This document shows positions 46,403-55,076 of a stretch of 64,000 nt of DNA, one piece after another. The stretch covers positions 186,001 to 250,000 of the forward strand of contig CAWBPN010000011.1 in the NCBI GenBank assembly GCA_963790715.1. The letters are read 5' to 3'. Numbering within the stretch: position 1 is the stretch's first letter; every line of letters starts with the position of its first letter. The notes below the pieces were generated by a model. It was not told where the DNA came from, did not search any database, and saw only the letters and a program-made list of their open reading frames with translations. Both the position numbers and the translations under genes were made by a program. Source of the DNA: DCFW01 sp963790715 (lineage in GTDB: Bacteria; Bacteroidota; Bacteroidia; Bacteroidales; Bacteroidaceae).

Positions 46403-46542
46403 TTAAAAAACGATTTCCGTTCAAACGAAGTGCGTTTAAATCGTTTTAGCATAGTGCGACTTCGGAATAGCCGGTGAGGTTCAGTCGGCGATTTTCTTCT
46501 TTGGTAGCTTTCGTCTTTGTTCGCACAAAGACGAAAGTACAT
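46403..46542 (+). repeat. 229-bp dispersed repeat, copy 1, right part
   Basis: Matches 52468-52609, including the hairpin TTTCGTCTTTGT/ACAAAGACGAAA near its end; identity stops after GTACAT. Confidence 0.9.
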
Positions 46543-46711
46543 TGTTGCACCTCAAAAAGTAGACACTAGAAGGTAGAAAAAAACAGATAATGATTATTTT
46601 CGCAAGATGAATGAGGAAGTGCCCCGAGAGTGAGGGCGTAGCCCGAACGGAGGGGCACTTCCTTGCCGATTTCTAATAATCACTGTTATCTACCGGAAAG
46701 GAGAAACTTTT
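46543..46711 (+). other. Probable IS remnant with hairpin
   Basis: AGGAAGTGCCCC and GGGGCACTTCCT (about 46616-46665) form a 12-bp stem, nested in a looser AGATAA...TTATCT pair. It looks like the left end of an unidentified insertion sequence preceding the small frame at 46712. Confidence 0.45.
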
Positions 46712-46855
46712 ATGGCAAAACATTTAAATCCACTTGAAAAGGAGTTCTTAATACGTAAGTTCAAGAGTAATTCCACATTTAAGGTGAGCGATTTCTGCTC
46801 AGTAAACAACATCTCGGATTCAGCCTATTTAGTTAGCCGTCTAAATTTTAGCTAA
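46712..46855 (+). pseudogene. Truncated helix-turn-helix ORF of an insertion sequence
   Basis: 47 residues, MAKHLNPLEKEFLIRKFKSN... VSDFCSVNNISDSAY, with a good ribosome site (AAAGGAGA). The helix-turn-helix look is that of small IS accessory/transposase A proteins; the C-terminal part is missing, and the sequence turns AT-rich at about 46830. No matching transposase B gene is present. Confidence 0.5.
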
Positions 46856-47043
46856 AACGACAAAAAAATAAACAAAAAGTTGTCAGAAAAATATTTTATT
46901 TTGATCTTTCGTAAAATTTGGATCAATGATATACATGTAATAACATAAAAACGTTTGTTAATCGAACAATAAACGATAATATGTACATTTACCTGTAATA
47001 TCTAAATACAATGTTAATGTTTAACTAATTAATCAATAATAAT
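46856..47043 (+). promoter_or_regulatory. Upstream region of the RADAR operon
   Basis: AT-rich, 188 bp. AACGTTTG (near 46950) is one mismatch from the -7 box, and TTGTT/AACAA flank AATCG beside it as a short inverted repeat. No strong promoter can be named. Confidence 0.3.
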
Positions 47044-49773
47044 ATGGAAAAAAATGACCGTAAAATTATATTTCATTTAGGAGAAGAAACCCAGCCAATC
47101 ATAGAAGGGTTAAGTAAACTCGATGATTCTATTTTTAAATATCAGATACAACAAGCATTAAGCATCATTGTACCAAAGTTAGAGAATAATTTACCCAAGT
47201 TAGAAAATAATTTACCCAAGTTAGAAAACAATGAAATTCAAAAAGAATCGGAAGTATTTAATAATATTATTGCATTTGTAGGAGAACGAGGAGCAGGTAA
47301 AACATCATGTATGTACTCAGTCATCCAAGCCATAAAAGATTATAGTAACATATCTATTTCTGATAATCAAACATATATTTCCAAAGAAGTAGACGCCTTT
47401 TTTAAATCGAAAAAATTCTCATACATTGAGACTATTGATCCTTCATTTTTTGACACCAAACATAATATTCTGGAGATGGTAATAGGAAAAATGTATGCTC
47501 ACGTAAAAGAATTAATAGAATCTAATAATGAAGACGATAATGATAACTTAAGGCCTTTACTAAAATGTTTTCAAGCTACCAAAACATATTTACGGTACAT
47601 CACTTCAGATACGAAATTCGAAGATGATACCATGGAAGAACTTGCATACTTAGCATCTGGAATGGACTTGAAGAAGAGCATACAAAAGATGATCACTAAA
47701 TATTTAAAGTTTGTGAATAAAGACGTTTTAATTATTAGTCTTGATGACATTGATCTGAATACTTCCCAAGCCTATGCTATGGTAGAACAAATAAGAAAAT
47801 ATCTGATCTTGCCAAATGTCATTATTTTAATGGCTATTAAGTTAGATCAGTTGTCAGAGGTAATTCAACTGGAAATATCCAAACATTTCAAAAATATGCT
47901 TGACATTCAGCAAATGTCATTTTCTGAAATAAATGAAATGACAGAACGCTATATAATGAAATTGATCCCATTGCAATCACGGATATTTCTACCTATGCCA
48001 GAAACTTTTTTCAATTATCCTCTTGAGATATATGACGAAAAAAATACACTATTAAAAAAATATGACTCCATAAAGCAAGCAGTCCCGGAGTTAATTTTCA
48101 ACAAATGCCGATATTTATTTTATAATACACGAGGTACGACCAGTTTAATAGTACCTCGAAATCTACGCGAACTTCGCTTACTGATCAGAATGTTATATGT
48201 AATGCCGAATTATATAAAGAATTCAAATGAAACATTAGGGAACAAGCAGACTTTCAAGAAATATTTTTACGGTACATGGCTTAATACACTCGGTAAAGAA
48301 AGCAGAGACGTTGCACTTGCTATTTTAGATGAAGATGAACCTGTACTATTTAATAAAACTGTTATTCGTAAACTCATAGAGTTATATTTCTCCGGAGATA
48401 AAGAAGGAGACATTCCTGAAAAATATCGGGATATTATTAATCAGCAGAATTTATCTTTTAATGTTTCATTAGGTGATTGCTTTTATTTCATGGATTTTAT
48501 CACCAACATAAATCCTAATATTGAAACGAAGAAATTAATATTTTTCATAAAATCCGTCTATTCTATAAGACTCTATGAATATTATGATGAACTTACCGAT
48601 GGCTTACGAAATAATGTATTTTCACAAGAATCAAAAAAAGAAGATATAAACAAAGATCAACCATATAGAGCTGAAATATTAGAGAACATTTCATTATATG
48701 AAAAACTAATAGGAGGAAATTTCTATCTGCTTGAAGGAGATAATCTGATCGGTACCGCAATACAGTTAGGATCCACAAGTCGAGAGTTGCGCTTAATAAA
48801 CGGCCGAAAGCTTCTTGAATTAATACGAGACATTGTTAATCATGAAGATCAAATCAATGATGATGAATATACAAAAAAACTTCAATTAGCAGAATTCTTT
48901 ATGTTGACGGTTTCCAGATATGTTTGGACTACCGATACCACCTTGAATGAATCCGGGATGCATAAATACCGCTTAAATACACCGGCTTATTATGATCGTT
49001 CATTTGGAGGCACTGTCACAAATTTTTGTTTTGATATTTTGGCTCCTTTATTCACGATGTTGGATATCCGACATGCCTATGGAAGATTCAATGAAAATAT
49101 CTTTGATATTGCGTATAAATGTGATAATTCATTAATTAAGCAACTCCTAAATAACGGTAAAGATGAAATGCATAAGGAACTTTTTTTATCTAAAATAGGG
49201 CTTCGTAATGCTGAAATAATAGACGATGTGTTTACTTATTTAAAACGTAAGCGAAGTTCTTTAAAATCAACTGACAACAATGAAAAACTTCTGGAAACTT
49301 TTTATAAAAATCTCGGGGAATACAAAATAGCTTCCTATGATTATGAAGATAAGAATGACTATTACCATATCACATTAGAAGCATTTAAAATATTTTCAGG
49401 CCTTTTATCTACTATAGATAAGGATTTATTTGACTCAATTTTTGTCCCTCAAATAGAAACTGAAAATATGGATGATTTCGATAAAGAATTCAAAGATTCT
49501 CTTGGTAAATTTAAGATAATGCATCAGTCTACAATTATAAGCCGTTTAAATAAATATAATTCGCATTTCATAAATGTTGTTGGAGATAATACGATTAAAG
49601 AATTATTCCGATCAGGGGTGAGCTATAAAACAGAAACAGAGATTAAGCCTAAAATTAAGAAAATATGGTTGCAATTAACTTCTTCTAAGGAGAATGGAAA
49701 AAACGACAATTATACTGACGAGTCTAAAACAGAAGAAAAAACAGCAAATATAACACCTGAACCTGCTAAATAA
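47044..49773 (+). CDS. rdrA: RADAR system ATPase RdrA
   Basis: 909 residues, the expected size for RdrA. Walker A is GERGAGKT (80-87), Walker B VLIISLDDID (228-237), followed by LPNVIILMAIKLDQL (sensor region), in a KAP-like P-loop ATPase. The long C-terminal half is helical without known motifs. Residues 44-64 contain KLENNLP repeated, from a 21-bp tandem repeat. The adenosine-deaminase gene rdrB follows by 9 bp. In studied RADAR systems RdrA forms rings that dock on a large RdrB shell and are needed for phage defence. Best support is the rdrA-rdrB pairing. Confidence 0.88.
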   Translation: MEKNDRKIIFHLGEETQPIIEGLSKLDDSIFKYQIQQALSIIVPKLENNLPKLENNLPKLENNEIQKESEVFNNIIAFVGERGAGKTSCMYSVIQAIKDYSNISISDNQTYISKEVDAFFKSKKFSYIETIDPSFFDTKHNILEMVIGKMYAHVKELIESNNEDDNDNLRPLLKCFQATKTYLRYITSDTKFEDDTMEELAYLASGMDLKKSIQKMITKYLKFVNKDVLIISLDDIDLNTSQAYAMVEQIRKYLILPNVIILMAIKLDQLSEVIQLEISKHFKNMLDIQQMSFSEINEMTERYIMKLIPLQSRIFLPMPETFFNYPLEIYDEKNTLLKKYDSIKQAVPELIFNKCRYLFYNTRGTTSLIVPRNLRELRLLIRMLYVMPNYIKNSNETLGNKQTFKKYFYGTWLNTLGKESRDVALAILDEDEPVLFNKTVIRKLIELYFSGDKEGDIPEKYRDIINQQNLSFNVSLGDCFYFMDFITNINPNIETKKLIFFIKSVYSIRLYEYYDELTDGLRNNVFSQESKKEDINKDQPYRAEILENISLYEKLIGGNFYLLEGDNLIGTAIQLGSTSRELRLINGRKLLELIRDIVNHEDQINDDEYTKKLQLAEFFMLTVSRYVWTTDTTLNESGMHKYRLNTPAYYDRSFGGTVTNFCFDILAPLFTMLDIRHAYGRFNENIFDIAYKCDNSLIKQLLNNGKDEMHKELFLSKIGLRNAEIIDDVFTYLKRKRSSLKSTDNNEKLLETFYKNLGEYKIASYDYEDKNDYYHITLEAFKIFSGLLSTIDKDLFDSIFVPQIETENMDDFDKEFKDSLGKFKIMHQSTIISRLNKYNSHFINVVGDNTIKELFRSGVSYKTETEIKPKIKKIWLQLTSSKENGKNDNYTDESKTEEKTANITPEPAK

Positions 49774-49782
49774 CAAGTCAAT

Positions 49783-52338
49783 ATGGATGATTTAATACGA
49801 TTAACCTTAGAGCATATTTTCTGTAAATATCCATACGAAAAAGTCGTTGACGATTTCTATAAAATGAGACCGTATTTTAATCCTATAGACAAAACCACGT
49901 TCATACTAAGTATAAAGACTCATATATCACTCTATACAGATGATTCACTTGAATTACTGTATGATTTATATTCAACAAAGTGGATAAAATGCCCTGAGGA
50001 TAAGCTGTTGGCTTCAATCGGGAAGAATAAAGGGAATATTTTTTATTCTTTACTTTATTTCACCAATGATGTACTAAGATTAAAGGGGAATATGGCGGTG
50101 GTACGTTTTGAGCAACTTTTAAGGTGGAGAGAATTATCTTATTTGGTTGGTGAAGACTTATTGATCAGCTCTTTTTTAGCTTTTCAAGATAGTAAAACTT
50201 TTATTAAAAGAATAAACTTCTCATGGCCGGCAGTTGCTATAAATGACGATATAGATATACAAGAATTATCAAGAAAGAAATTAGCAGAACTTCATTTTCA
50301 TCTAAAAGGGTCATCCGATAACTTTGAAATCTCATGGATATGTCTAATGAACCATATATACGGACGTACAAAAGAATTTAAGGAATTAGATAAAAATCCT
50401 ATTTCGTTTGATTCAAAAGCTGACGGCACTATTTTTCCTCCTTTATACGAAAAATGCATCGATGCAGCTGACTTAAGATTATATCTGTTTCATTTCCTAC
50501 GGAACGTGCATGGCCTTAAATTCATCAATAATGAACATAGCTACTTATATGCTATTCCGAAGTTGCAATTTGCAATTAATATTGAACTAGATCGTTCAAA
50601 CTGCAAAATAAATAATTACAAATATGACTATGCCATAGAAAATACGAATCAACATAATATATTAGATATTCTCAGCGGTGAAAGGAACTTGATGTACTCC
50701 CTATTTAAATATATCTATGAAAACAAAGATACCAATGGGAAAATTACAATTTTCTTCTATAGATATTTATTGGCTAAAGCTAAGTTCAGAGAAGAACTAA
50801 TACAAGTTAACGAACAAATCGGATTTGGTAACTTTTCAAAATATGAACTACGAAAAGATTTATTCATCGATAAAAAAGAATATAAGCATTATAAAGAATC
50901 ACTCTCAGGAATTGCCATTGCTGAAAGCATTCAAAGTCACGGGGTTGGTTATATTGAAGCAAGAATCACGCCTAAAACGAATGTAAATAAATTTCGTCAA
51001 TCTATCAAACAATTTGACAAGGAAATCAAAGGGATTAACAACAATGAAACGTCACCGAACTGGTATTATATTTGTCACTTCATAAAAAAGAAAGACTCTG
51101 TTTTCTCTCAAGGCGAGCCTTGGCAGCAGGAAAGGCACCATAACTTACGAGAAGAAATAAAAAAACAAATAATCTCATTAATGCGATTAAGAGAAGAATC
51201 TCCACAAGTTGCTCAACGTATACTTGCAATAGATGCAGCTAACTCAGAGCTACACTGCAGGCCGGAAGTTTTTGCACAAGCATATAGATATACTCGAACA
51301 CGCTTCAAATACACGTTGCCTCCAGACTCTATTGAAAGGGAATTTCTAAAGTATCAATTTGGAATAACGGAATTGCAAAGTTTAAAATATACATTTCATG
51401 CGGGAGAGGATTTTTTTGACATAACGGATGGATTACGAGCTATTGATGAAGCTGTATGTTTATTAGATTTACAACATGGAGATCGTTTAGGGCATTGCTT
51501 GGCTATGGGCATTGATCCTATGAATTTCTATAAATATTGCCATAGAAGTGTTGTTGCCCCTAATTTACTTTTTTTGGATAATATTGTTTGGCTAAAATAT
51601 AAGTTAAGACACTATGATATTGCAATATCTCCTATAATAGAGGATTTTATGGAAAATAAATATGAAGAACTTTTTTTTAAAATTTATGGTAATAATAAGT
51701 CATCAACAAGGAGTTATTATCTTTCAATGCGTCTACGCGGCGACAATCCCAATTGCTACATTAATGGACGGTATAAAAAGCCTGTGATGCCTATAGGTTG
51801 GGAGGCAACTTGTTTAGATTCGCGATCGGAAGCTAAGGAAAGTAGAGATGATGAAAATGCTGTAGCACTCTACTCTCAATATCATTATAATAAAAAAGTT
51901 AGAGAAACGGGCGAAGAGGTCTCTGATTTTCTATTGCCGGAAGGATTTGACATGATCATAAAAGAGTTACAGGATCATATGATAGACGATCTGACAAATC
52001 AACAAATTATAGTTGAATGTTGCCCGACATCAAACTTTAAAATAGGTCATTTTCACCAATACATTGAGCACCCAATATTCAGGTTCTTTGATGTCGGCTT
52101 ATCCTCAGAATCAAAACATCAACTGCCAGTTACTATAAATACTGACGATCAGGGTATATTTGCGACCTCATTAGACAATGAATATGCACTAATCGCGCTT
52201 GCATTAATAAAAAAGAAAGATAAAAATGGCCATCATGTCTATACACGATATCAAGTTTTACAATGGTTAAAAGAAATATATAATAATGGGAATAAATATA
52301 AGTTTATGATGAATTTAAGAACAGATAATAAAATTTGA
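49783..52338 (+). CDS. rdrB: RADAR system adenosine deaminase RdrB
   Basis: 851 residues. A split adenosine-deaminase active site is visible: HFH (His171, His173) in LAELHFHLKGSSDN, HAGEDFFD (His539), RLGHCLAMG (His571) and NTDDQG (Asp788, Asp789). The long insertions between motifs are typical of RdrB and not of housekeeping adenosine deaminases (about 340 residues). RdrB was first reported to edit adenosine to inosine in RNA and later shown to deaminate ATP/dATP pools during infection. Cotranscribed with rdrA. No RdrC/RdrD-type membrane accessory gene is adjacent. Confidence 0.9.
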   Translation: MDDLIRLTLEHIFCKYPYEKVVDDFYKMRPYFNPIDKTTFILSIKTHISLYTDDSLELLYDLYSTKWIKCPEDKLLASIGKNKGNIFYSLLYFTNDVLRLKGNMAVVRFEQLLRWRELSYLVGEDLLISSFLAFQDSKTFIKRINFSWPAVAINDDIDIQELSRKKLAELHFHLKGSSDNFEISWICLMNHIYGRTKEFKELDKNPISFDSKADGTIFPPLYEKCIDAADLRLYLFHFLRNVHGLKFINNEHSYLYAIPKLQFAINIELDRSNCKINNYKYDYAIENTNQHNILDILSGERNLMYSLFKYIYENKDTNGKITIFFYRYLLAKAKFREELIQVNEQIGFGNFSKYELRKDLFIDKKEYKHYKESLSGIAIAESIQSHGVGYIEARITPKTNVNKFRQSIKQFDKEIKGINNNETSPNWYYICHFIKKKDSVFSQGEPWQQERHHNLREEIKKQIISLMRLREESPQVAQRILAIDAANSELHCRPEVFAQAYRYTRTRFKYTLPPDSIEREFLKYQFGITELQSLKYTFHAGEDFFDITDGLRAIDEAVCLLDLQHGDRLGHCLAMGIDPMNFYKYCHRSVVAPNLLFLDNIVWLKYKLRHYDIAISPIIEDFMENKYEELFFKIYGNNKSSTRSYYLSMRLRGDNPNCYINGRYKKPVMPIGWEATCLDSRSEAKESRDDENAVALYSQYHYNKKVRETGEEVSDFLLPEGFDMIIKELQDHMIDDLTNQQIIVECCPTSNFKIGHFHQYIEHPIFRFFDVGLSSESKHQLPVTINTDDQGIFATSLDNEYALIALALIKKKDKNGHHVYTRYQVLQWLKEIYNNGNKYKFMMNLRTDNKI

Positions 52339-52380
52339 TCATCTAATAAATTTATTATTTTGCCAAGAACTATTATTAAA

Positions 52381-52609
52381 AAGTCTGTCAATCACCCGGA
52401 CTTGAAGGTATTGAGTTTTTTCCGACCTAAGCGAAGCGGCGTAAAATGGAGAAGTCGCGACGGAGCCTTAAAAAACGATTTCCGTTCAAGCGCGAAGCGC
52501 GTTTAAATCGTTTTAGCATAGTGCGACTTCGGAATAGCCGGTGAGGTTCAGTCGGCGATTTTCTTCTTTGGTAGCTTTCGTCTTTGTTCGCACAAAGACG
52601 AAAGTACAT
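52381..52609 (+). repeat. 229-bp dispersed repeat, copy 2 (uninterrupted)
   Basis: Direct copy of the repeat at 45002-45092 plus 46403-46542, lying 43 bp after rdrB. It contains ACGATTTCCGTTC, two GCG-rich inverted repeats (CGCGAAGCGCG) and the hairpin TTTCGTCTTTGT/ACAAAGACGAAA. The rest of the 435-bp gap (52610-52714) holds nothing I recognise before the recombinase promoter. Confidence 0.9.
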
Positions 52610-52714
52610 CAAGAGGACAAGCAAATAAAAAAAGTATCACCACCAGCCAATATCAATCATTAATTCAATTAAAGAAATCCCCGTTAAATTGAACAAAAAA
52701 ACGTCGAAAACCAT

Positions 52715-52722
52715 TATATTTG
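52715..52722 (+). promoter_or_regulatory. -7 box of the pilus-locus recombinase gene
   Basis: TATATTTG matches TAnnTTTG; a TTG lies 23 bp upstream (52689-52691). Leader to 52774 about 45 bases. Confidence 0.5.
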
Positions 52723-52773
52723 TATACGGTAGTCTAAAACGATTTTTTATCAAATAATTTTAAATAAAACCCC

Positions 52774-53769
52774 ATGGGAATAATAACATTATTAGCCAGG
52801 CGCGTAGCCTCAGTAGTACGCAAGGACAAAAAGACCCTTGCGGAGTGGAACAAAGAGTGCGTAACACACAAGCAGCAAGACGGCTGTTACGGAATGGCGC
52901 AAAAGTACCAAAGCACATGTGCCAAACTTGGAAAGTATCTTTCAACCACCTCCAAACCCAACCTCAAAGTAGAGGAAGTAAACAATGAATTCGTCGAATG
53001 TTTCGCCGAGTTTCTGAAAAACGAAGACCTTGCTGAAAACACGATTCATTTCTATTTAAGGAATCTTTCAGCGATGTACCACCTCAAGGACAAGGATTAC
53101 ACCGACAATCCGTTCAGCCATGTCAACATGCGTGCGTGCCCCACGCGCAAGCGAGCCCTTGATAAACAGGCGATGCAACTAATCAGGGATTTTGACGGCA
53201 AGGGTCAAAAATCTTTGGATTTTGCGCGTGACCTTTTTATGTTCAGCTTCTACACACAAGGTATGCCTTTCGTGGACATTGCCTACCTTAAAGCAAGCGA
53301 CATAGAGAACGGCACGATAAGGTACAAACGTCACAAAACAAAACAGCCCGTAACGGTAACATTGGTACCGGAGGCAAAAGAAATCATCAGGCGTTATTGT
53401 AATATTAATAAAGGTTCGGAGGGCAAAGGCAAAACCAAGAATAAGAACGAAGGCAAGACCAACAACTATTACATCTTCGGCATAATTACCGGCACCGATT
53501 CCACGACAGCATACAAACAGTATCGTAGTGGTCTGGCAACGCAAAACAGGCGTCTGAAGAAGATAGGCGAGAAACTCGGTCTTGACCTGCCACTCACGAC
53601 CTACATCGCCCGCCATACATGGGCAACGCTTGCACAAAATAGCGGAGTGCCTACGGCTGTAATAAGCCGAAGCCTTGGACATACTTCCGAAACAACAACA
53701 CGTATATACCTCGGCAGCATGGATACGAAAATTCTTGCCAAATATAACAGGTTAACAACGCGGCTATAG
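52774..53769 (+). CDS. Tyrosine recombinase, predicted DNA invertase of the pilus promoter
   Basis: 331 residues. The N-terminal SAM-like domain (GMAQKYQSTCAKLGKYL ... NTIHFYLRNLSAMY) precedes a catalytic domain with YIARHTWAT (the HxxR box, Tyr in place of His as in many Bacteroidetes integrases), LGHTSETTT and the nucleophile Tyr in TRIYLGSMD. Where the first Arg is usually found the sequence is FYTQGMPFVDIAYL. It lies 139 bp before a pair of perfect 26-bp inverted repeats that frame the pilus promoter region, the standard arrangement of Bacteroidales promoter invertases. Confidence 0.88.
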   Translation: MGIITLLARRVASVVRKDKKTLAEWNKECVTHKQQDGCYGMAQKYQSTCAKLGKYLSTTSKPNLKVEEVNNEFVECFAEFLKNEDLAENTIHFYLRNLSAMYHLKDKDYTDNPFSHVNMRACPTRKRALDKQAMQLIRDFDGKGQKSLDFARDLFMFSFYTQGMPFVDIAYLKASDIENGTIRYKRHKTKQPVTVTLVPEAKEIIRRYCNINKGSEGKGKTKNKNEGKTNNYYIFGIITGTDSTTAYKQYRSGLATQNRRLKKIGEKLGLDLPLTTYIARHTWATLAQNSGVPTAVISRSLGHTSETTTRIYLGSMDTKILAKYNRLTTRL

Positions 53770-53907
53770 CCAAAAACAATGTCAGTAACCAACTGGAATC
53801 GATGAAAAGCGAAAGCGATTGAAGATAAAAAACGATTAAAGAATAAAAAGCGATGAGATTTGATTCTAATAAATATAAAATAAATATGAAGATTCCGGAA
53901 AAATCTC

Positions 53908-53933
53908 TCTATTAGTTAATAGAGCTACATATT
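53908..53933 (+). repeat. Left 26-bp inverted repeat of the invertible segment
   Basis: Exact inverted copy of 54360-54385. It contains its own small palindrome CTATTAGTTAATAG. Confidence 0.92.
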
Positions 53934-53982
53934 AATCACTCAGACTAAATGCTTACTCGTTTACCATTGCTCTAAACGTCCT

Positions 53983-54012
53983 CAAAAGTAATTAATCGTC
54001 CACCCGATTCAA
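53983..54012 (-). promoter_or_regulatory. Promoter inside the invertible segment, facing left
   Basis: Minus strand TTG (54012-54010), 19-bp spacer, TACTTTTG (53990-53983). In this orientation it reads out through the left repeat towards the 3' end of the recombinase gene. Confidence 0.65.
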
Positions 54013-54359
54013 AAGAAAGATGTAAAGTTTTAAACATCTTTTAGATTAGGTGCAATATTTTTATTGTTTTTCACAGATATATCCCGAAACTTATAAAATC
54101 AATTCTAACATTCTTATACACAGCTACTTTAACTTATCAAAAACACCTTTAATTTTTATATCCGCCAATTTAATCATATTTGCTCATTCTTTGCAAGTAT
54201 AGCTTCTTTACACGACAAAGCCTGTTATTTGCCTTTTCGTGGATAAACAAAACGTTAGAACCGTTTTTCTCTAATTTTACATGTTCACTTATGCCCTCCG
54301 GCACAAAATCATAGTAAAAAATTGCCAAAAACAATGTACATCGGTGTTCCCGTTTCCCG

Positions 54360-54385
54360 AATATGTAGCTCTATTAACTAATAGA
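54360..54385 (+). repeat. Right 26-bp inverted repeat of the invertible segment
   Basis: Exact inverted copy of 53908-53933, 66 bp before the first pilus-locus gene. Confidence 0.92.
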
Positions 54386-54450
54386 ACGATAAGAAAACGA
54401 GGCGATAAACGGGACGATAAAGAATGATTTATAAGCGATAAGGAAATAAT

Positions 54451-55029
54451 ATGATGATGCTTAAGTGGCAATTACAAAAGATTAGAATAATGTTGTCGGT
54501 AGCAATGCTATTGACGCCATTGTTGTGTCAAGCCCAAAGCATAGCAATAAAAAACGATGCGCTTTATGATGCCCTGCTAATCCCCAACCTTGGAATGGAA
54601 ACGAAAATAGGTGAACGTACCACTTTGGATATTGAAGGCACGTACGACCCGGTAACGTTTCCAAACAGAAGGAAATGGAAGAACTGGTCCGTTCAGCCTG
54701 AACTTCGCCATTGGGGATGCGTGCCGTTTTTCGGAACGTTTGTAGGAATAAACGGAATGGCAGGCGGATTCAACATAGCACGCGTACCTGTTTTCAACTT
54801 CGACGAAAAGAGGATTCAAGGCACATTCTACGGCGGCGGTCTGACGCTTGGAAACCACCATATTATATCCCCTCACTGGGGATTGGAAACAAAAGTAAAC
54901 ATAGACTTCGTCCATATCAGCTATTCACGCTACCGATGCAGCAAATGCGGATACAAGGAAGAGAATGTAACTACCAATTACGTTGGCCCGACACGAGTTT
55001 CAATAAGTTTAGTGTATTTGATAAAGTAA
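54451..55029 (+). CDS. DUF3575 protein, outer-membrane barrel of the pilus locus
   Basis: 192 residues with a signal peptide (MLLTPLLCQAQ). IAIKNDALYDALLIPNLGMETKIGERTTLDIEGTYDPVTF is the DUF3575 start. Alternating strands (LRHWGCVPFFGTFVGINGMAGGFN, GTFYGGGLTLGNHHIISPHWGLETKVNIDFVHISYSRYRCSKCGYKEE) suggest an 8-strand outer-membrane barrel; a CSKCGYK Cys pair lies in a loop. First gene after the invertible promoter, as in other Bacteroidales fimbrial loci. Its job in pilus assembly is not established. Confidence 0.88.
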   Translation: MMMLKWQLQKIRIMLSVAMLLTPLLCQAQSIAIKNDALYDALLIPNLGMETKIGERTTLDIEGTYDPVTFPNRRKWKNWSVQPELRHWGCVPFFGTFVGINGMAGGFNIARVPVFNFDEKRIQGTFYGGGLTLGNHHIISPHWGLETKVNIDFVHISYSRYRCSKCGYKEENVTTNYVGPTRVSISLVYLIK

Positions 55030-55076
55030 TAAGATAAGGTGAACATAGACGAATAATATATAAAAGCGAAATAACG

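Larger units (their letters stand above)
53908..54385. promoter_or_regulatory. Invertible promoter segment of the pilus operon
   Basis: Perfect 26-bp inverted repeats at 53908-53933 and 54360-54385 (each contains CTATTAGTTAATAG and GCTACATATT or their complement) enclose 426 bp. Inside, the only full promoter is on the minus strand: TTTTG, 19-bp spacer, TACTTTTG (53990-53983), pointing left, away from the pilus genes. Inversion would move it to about 54303-54310 reading right into the operon at 54451. No gene lies in the segment. The adjacent tyrosine recombinase is the likely invertase. Confidence 0.85.

Noticed and set aside
47173..47235. CRISPR-like short repeats
   Set aside because: They are adjacent 21-bp tandem repeats in frame inside rdrA, with no spacers.
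52427..52624. Basic 65-codon frame on the minus strand
   Set aside because: It lies wholly in the dispersed repeat and is an artefact of its inverted-repeat composition.
53241..53281. Gln in place of the first catalytic Arg in the pilus-locus recombinase (FYTQGMPFVDIAYL)
   Set aside because: I recall related Bacteroidetes integrases with a similar QG-x-PFVD segment, so it may be a subfamily feature; not taken as evidence of inactivity.
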